A stretch of DNA of 8,303 bases from Desulfococcus sp. (lineage in GTDB: Bacteria > Desulfobacterota > Desulfobacteria > Desulfobacterales > Desulfosalsimonadaceae), in the NCBI GenBank assembly GCA_024641805.1, contig JAHECJ010000069.1, positions 1 through 8,303 on the forward strand, read 5' to 3'. This document shows positions 5,997 through 8,303 of the stretch, one piece after another. How positions within the stretch are numbered: the stretch's first letter is position 1; every line of letters begins with the position of its first letter. Below the pieces are notes generated by a model. That model worked only from the letters and a program-made list of their open reading frames with translations. It was not told the origin of the DNA and did not search any database. Position numbers and translations under genes: made by a program.

Positions 5997-6025
5997 AATA
6001 TGGCGTAAATCAGCCAGGAATTCAA
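5997..6025 (-). promoter_or_regulatory. Candidate sigma-70-type promoter of lipase 2
   Basis: On the minus strand TTGAAT (6020-6025) and CATATT (5997-6002) are separated by exactly 17 bases. Each matches four of six consensus positions. The expected start near 5990 would give a leader of about 80 bases. The box at 6028-6043 lies directly upstream and the palindrome at 5976-5992 directly downstream. Confidence 0.45.
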
Positions 6026-6027
6026 TC

Positions 6028-6043
6028 GGGGAAACCCTGAAAT
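6028..6043. promoter_or_regulatory. Conserved GGGGAAACCCTGAAAT box, lipase 2 copy
   Basis: It is identical to 4790-4805. Conservation continues outward as CCTGATTTT (6058-6066, with a match near 4821-4829) and inward as TCAAT. Local hairpin potential is added by ATCAGG (6044-6049) with CCTGAT (6058-6063), which is absent from the lipase 1 copy. Confidence 0.5.
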
Positions 6044-6190
6044 ATCAGGCTGAAAATCCTGATTTTGAATTGGGGAGAAGGGAAATAGATAAAATTTAGA
6101 ATATAAGGTTTGGGCTTGGACACAATGCCTTTAATTTAAGAGCATCGATCCTTTTTCTGGATAATGTAGAATAGTGAAGAAAGAATTTTA

Positions 6191-6252
6191 AACCGCAGAA
6201 GTCAAAGAGATTACAACGAAATTCGATATTTCTTGTTCGATATTCTGCGGTT
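6191..6252. repeat. 62-bp inverted-repeat element after the response regulator
   Basis: AACCGCAGAA (6191-6200) and TTCTGCGGTT (6243-6252) are perfect 10-bp inverted ends. The interior has a direct repeat, TTCGATATT at 6222-6230 and 6236-6244, separated by TCTTG; its second copy overlaps the right inverted end. It begins 18 bp past the regulator stop. The loop of 42 bases is long for a simple terminator, and on the minus strand the downstream T content is weak. It looks like a small dispersed intergenic repeat, which cannot be confirmed from one copy. Confidence 0.6.
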
Positions 6253-6270
6253 CATTTGCCACCTGATTTT

Positions 6271-6924
6271 CTATGTATCCAGCGACGTCAATCCTTCTTT
6301 CAGGGCAATCTTGGTCAGTTCCGCAACGCTGGTTGCATTTAATTTTCGCATCATCTGCTGTCGATGGGTTTCAACCGTTTTGACGCTCACGTGAATTCGG
6401 GTGGCGATATCTTTTGTTTTCAACCCTTCCGCGATTAACTGCAATACTTCTCTTTCCCGGGCGGTCAGCTGGGAGGCCGGGGAAGTGTCGCTGCTTTCCA
6501 GAATATTTGCGTAATCCTTCATCACCGTGTTGGCGATTTTCTGGCTCATGTAGTTCTGGTTGGCGACAACCGCGGATATAGCTGAAACCAGTTCATCAAA
6601 AGCGCAGTTTTTCAGCAGATATCCCGAAACGCCGGCCTTAAGCATACCAACGACATAGCGTTTGTCCGAATACATGGAAAGAGCAATGATCTTGGTATCC
6701 GGCAACTCGGCGATAATTTGCCGGGTCGCTTCTATGCCGTTTAATTCCGGCATGTTGATATCCATTACAATCACATCGGGGGCCAGTTCCAAAGCCAGCC
6801 GGACCGCTTGCCGTCCGTTTTCCGCTTCACCGATAACGATCATGTTTTTCTGGTTTTCAAGCAGGGCCTTCAAACCGTCACGTGTGATTTTGTGGTCATC
6901 TGCAAGCAGAATTTTTGTTTCCAT
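6271..6924 (-). CDS. NarL/LuxR-type two-component response regulator
   Basis: This 217-residue cytoplasmic transcription factor should be activated by phosphoryl transfer from the adjacent kinase. The receiver domain (about 3-120) has the acidic pair Asp9-Asp10, phospho-acceptor Asp55 in VIVMDINMPELNG, the switch residue Ser83 and Lys105 in GYLLKN. The C-terminal LuxR-type helix-turn-helix (about 152-212) starts LTAREREVLQLIAEG and contains the recognition helix VSVKTVETHRQQMMRKL. AGGA lies seven bases before the ATG. The gene follows the kinase after 32 bp, so they form an operon. The next genes downstream on the same strand are the two lipases, whose promoters share a box next to -35. Control of the lipases by this regulator is a reasonable guess without direct proof. 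No regulator residue appears damaged. Confidence 0.95.
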   Translation of the reverse strand: METKILLADDHKITRDGLKALLENQKNMIVIGEAENGRQAVRLALELAPDVIVMDINMPELNGIEATRQIIAELPDTKIIALSMYSDKRYVVGMLKAGVSGYLLKNCAFDELVSAISAVVANQNYMSQKIANTVMKDYANILESSDTSPASQLTAREREVLQLIAEGLKTKDIATRIHVSVKTVETHRQQMMRKLNATSVAELTKIALKEGLTSLDT

Positions 6925-6956
6925 ATGTATTTCCTATTCTGATGGTCAACTTACGT

Positions 6957-8303
6957 TCAGTTTAGCTGATTCGCGTCCCTTGCCGTCATAGGGGATAAAA
7001 TTGTAACAACGGATCCGGACTCAGGATCCGAGTTGATTTTCAGTTGTCCTCCCTGATGCTTCAACCGTTCCTGGATTGAAAAAATTCCAAAACCGCCTTT
7101 TTTGACTCCGGTCTCCTTTTTGGTTGCTTCGAATCCGACACCATTGTCGCGAATCTCAATGCGGACAAAATCATTTTCTTTTGCGATGGAGACGCTGACC
7201 TTCGTCGCACGGGCATGTTTCACGACATTATGCAGCAATTCCCGGGTGGCTTGAAACAGCAGGATCCGAAGGCTTTCATCAATGGTTTTCTGGGTGAAGT
7301 CCTCAATAAATTCAACCTGGATGTCATGCTGCTTTTGCGTTTGCTCGGTCAACCAGTCCAGGGCTGCTTCCAGTCCCAAGTCATACAGTATGGGAGGGCT
7401 TAATTCAAAAGTCAAGGTCTGGGTGTCGGCGATGGACTGGTCAATCAGCGAATGGATTGCATCAATATGTTTTGACGCATTGGAGGTGGATACCGCGTCC
7501 TTGACCAGGCGGAGTTTCATCGAGGCATTCGCCAGTGCATGTCCAATGCGGTCGTGCAGGTCACTGGCGATTCTCCGGCGCTCCCGTTCTTCGGTCAGCG
7601 ACAGTTCGGAAGACAGTGACCGCAGTTGTGCCTGATAGCGCAGTGATTCTTCCTCGCGTTTTTCCGAAATTTCACGCAATTCTTTTTCATTTTGAATGAC
7701 ACTTTCATAGAGACGGGAATTCTCCAGTGAAATGGCCGCCTGGGATGCCAGCAAACTTAAGATTTTGATTCGTTCCGGTGTAAAGACCGCCGGGGTAATA
7801 TTATTTTCAATATATAACAGGGCCACCATTTGCAAATGCCTTATCACCGGCAGGCATAACACGGATTTCGGCTGATACTTCAGGACATAGGGGTGCCTGG
7901 TAAAATCGCCCTCGCTGCCGGCATCATCCATTACCATATACGTCTGAGTTCGTTTCACGTAATTCAGTACCGGATAGAACAGGTCCAGCTGGCTGTCCGC
8001 GGGCAGGGATTTGTATACAATGGTTTCCTCATAATCAATGTTGTTTTGCGCTTCCAAAAACATTCGGTCGGATTTAATGGTCAGGAACTGTACTTTTCGG
8101 GCACCGGCGTTCTCAAGTACGATTTTCATGAGGCTCTTGAGCAGATCTTCCAAAACAATTTCAGTGGAGATTGTCTGCAGGGCATTGACGATCGCATTAT
8201 AATCAAGATGCTGACTGCCCGGAAGCCGCTGATTCGGGAGATCAACCGTCAGCAGCGTTGAAAAGTTCTTTTCAATCAGGTCTACTTTGGTTTTGGCTCC
8301 CCA
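6957..8303 (-). CDS. Hybrid sensor histidine kinase, C-terminal part (runs off the right edge)
   Basis: The frame is open to the window edge, giving 448 residues of a longer protein. Numbering from the first visible residue, a GAF domain spans about 50-200 (LCLPVIRHLQMVALLYIEN, then LSLLASQAAISLENS). A charged coiled coil follows at about 205-240. The HisKA_3 dimerisation segment contains ERRRIASDLHDRIGH with phospho-His250. An HATPase domain has the N box around Asn359 (RELLHN), DNGVG at 386-390 and GGFGIFSIQERL. There is no membrane segment in the visible part. The first residues, WGAKTKVDLIEK, and the later ISTEIVLEDLLKSLMKIVLENAGA match what I recall of giant Ser/Thr-kinase/AAA-ATPase/GAF/histidine-kinase hybrids, so the missing N-terminus probably carries those domains. 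A TTG at 8151-8153 is an unlikely start because conserved sequence continues upstream of it. It is in an operon with the response regulator. Confidence 0.93.
   Translation of the reverse strand, partial: WGAKTKVDLIEKNFSTLLTVDLPNQRLPGSQHLDYNAIVNALQTISTEIVLEDLLKSLMKIVLENAGARKVQFLTIKSDRMFLEAQNNIDYEETIVYKSLPADSQLDLFYPVLNYVKRTQTYMVMDDAGSEGDFTRHPYVLKYQPKSVLCLPVIRHLQMVALLYIENNITPAVFTPERIKILSLLASQAAISLENSRLYESVIQNEKELREISEKREEESLRYQAQLRSLSSELSLTEERERRRIASDLHDRIGHALANASMKLRLVKDAVSTSNASKHIDAIHSLIDQSIADTQTLTFELSPPILYDLGLEAALDWLTEQTQKQHDIQVEFIEDFTQKTIDESLRILLFQATRELLHNVVKHARATKVSVSIAKENDFVRIEIRDNGVGFEATKKETGVKKGGFGIFSIQERLKHQGGQLKINSDPESGSVVTILSPMTARDANQLN

Larger units (their letters stand above)
5910..6270. 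other. Intergenic region between lipase 2 and the response regulator
   Basis: These 361 bp contain the lipase 2 control region (about 5976-6063) and an inverted-repeat element (6191-6252) just past the response regulator stop. The part from about 6065 to 6190 is AT-rich and shows neither a gene nor a clear T-tract terminator for the regulator. The regulator transcript could therefore read toward lipase 2. Confidence 0.6.

Noticed and set aside
8151..8153. TTG as the start codon of the histidine kinase
   Set aside because: The frame stays open to the edge of the window and the upstream residues look like conserved linker sequence, so the gene is treated as partial.
7893..8261. Plus-strand 122-codon frame opposite the kinase
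   Set aside because: Shadow of the GAF-coding region, with no ribosome site of note and no recognisable domain.

Overview
The window reads as part of the chromosome of a moderate-GC Gram-negative bacterium. The mix is a large hybrid sensor kinase, an orphan radical SAM enzyme, two exported lipases and intergenic heptamer or palindromic repeats. This suggests a Desulfobacterota (delta-proteobacterial) lineage, but that placement is an inference from gene style and no marker gene here settles it.

Layout: bases 1-140 hold the 3' end of an unidentified plus-strand gene. Every other gene is on the minus strand, so the order of transcription runs from right to left. Bases 141-447 form a repeat-rich gap. 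A roughly 209-bp imperfect palindrome (181-389) with nested hairpins is bordered by 7-bp-period degenerate tandem repeats, and the right-hand array runs into the stop codon of the next gene. Transketolase (445-2460) and a radical SAM protein (2520-3389, start moved downstream to the good Shine-Dalgarno site) follow, 60 bp apart and possibly co-transcribed.

Next come two tandem paralogous secreted lipases (3756-4655 and 5010-5909), 299 residues each and about 83% identical in the mature part by hand count. Each is its own transcription unit: each has a rho-independent terminator just downstream, and each is preceded by the same regulatory cassette. That cassette is a GGGGAAACCCTGAAAT box, a TTGA-type -35 element and a TGTAAACA-type palindrome at nearly constant spacing.

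The right end is a two-component pair: a NarL/LuxR-type response regulator (6271-6924) and, 32 bp upstream, a GAF-HisKA_3-HATPase sensor kinase that runs off the right edge. The most N-terminal residues visible in the kinase look like the linker of the giant Ser/Thr-kinase/AAA-ATPase/GAF/histidine-kinase hybrids, so the complete gene is probably several kilobases longer.

How the parts may work together: the regulator pair sits directly upstream of two lipase genes that share a conserved activator-like box next to -35. A testable hypothesis is that this pair, or another regulator, co-controls both lipases. Transketolase serves central carbon metabolism and looks unrelated. I see no defence system, CRISPR array, transposase, rRNA or tRNA gene. 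The most unusual material is non-coding: the heptamer/palindrome element, the duplicated lipase control region and a second inverted-repeat element after the response regulator.
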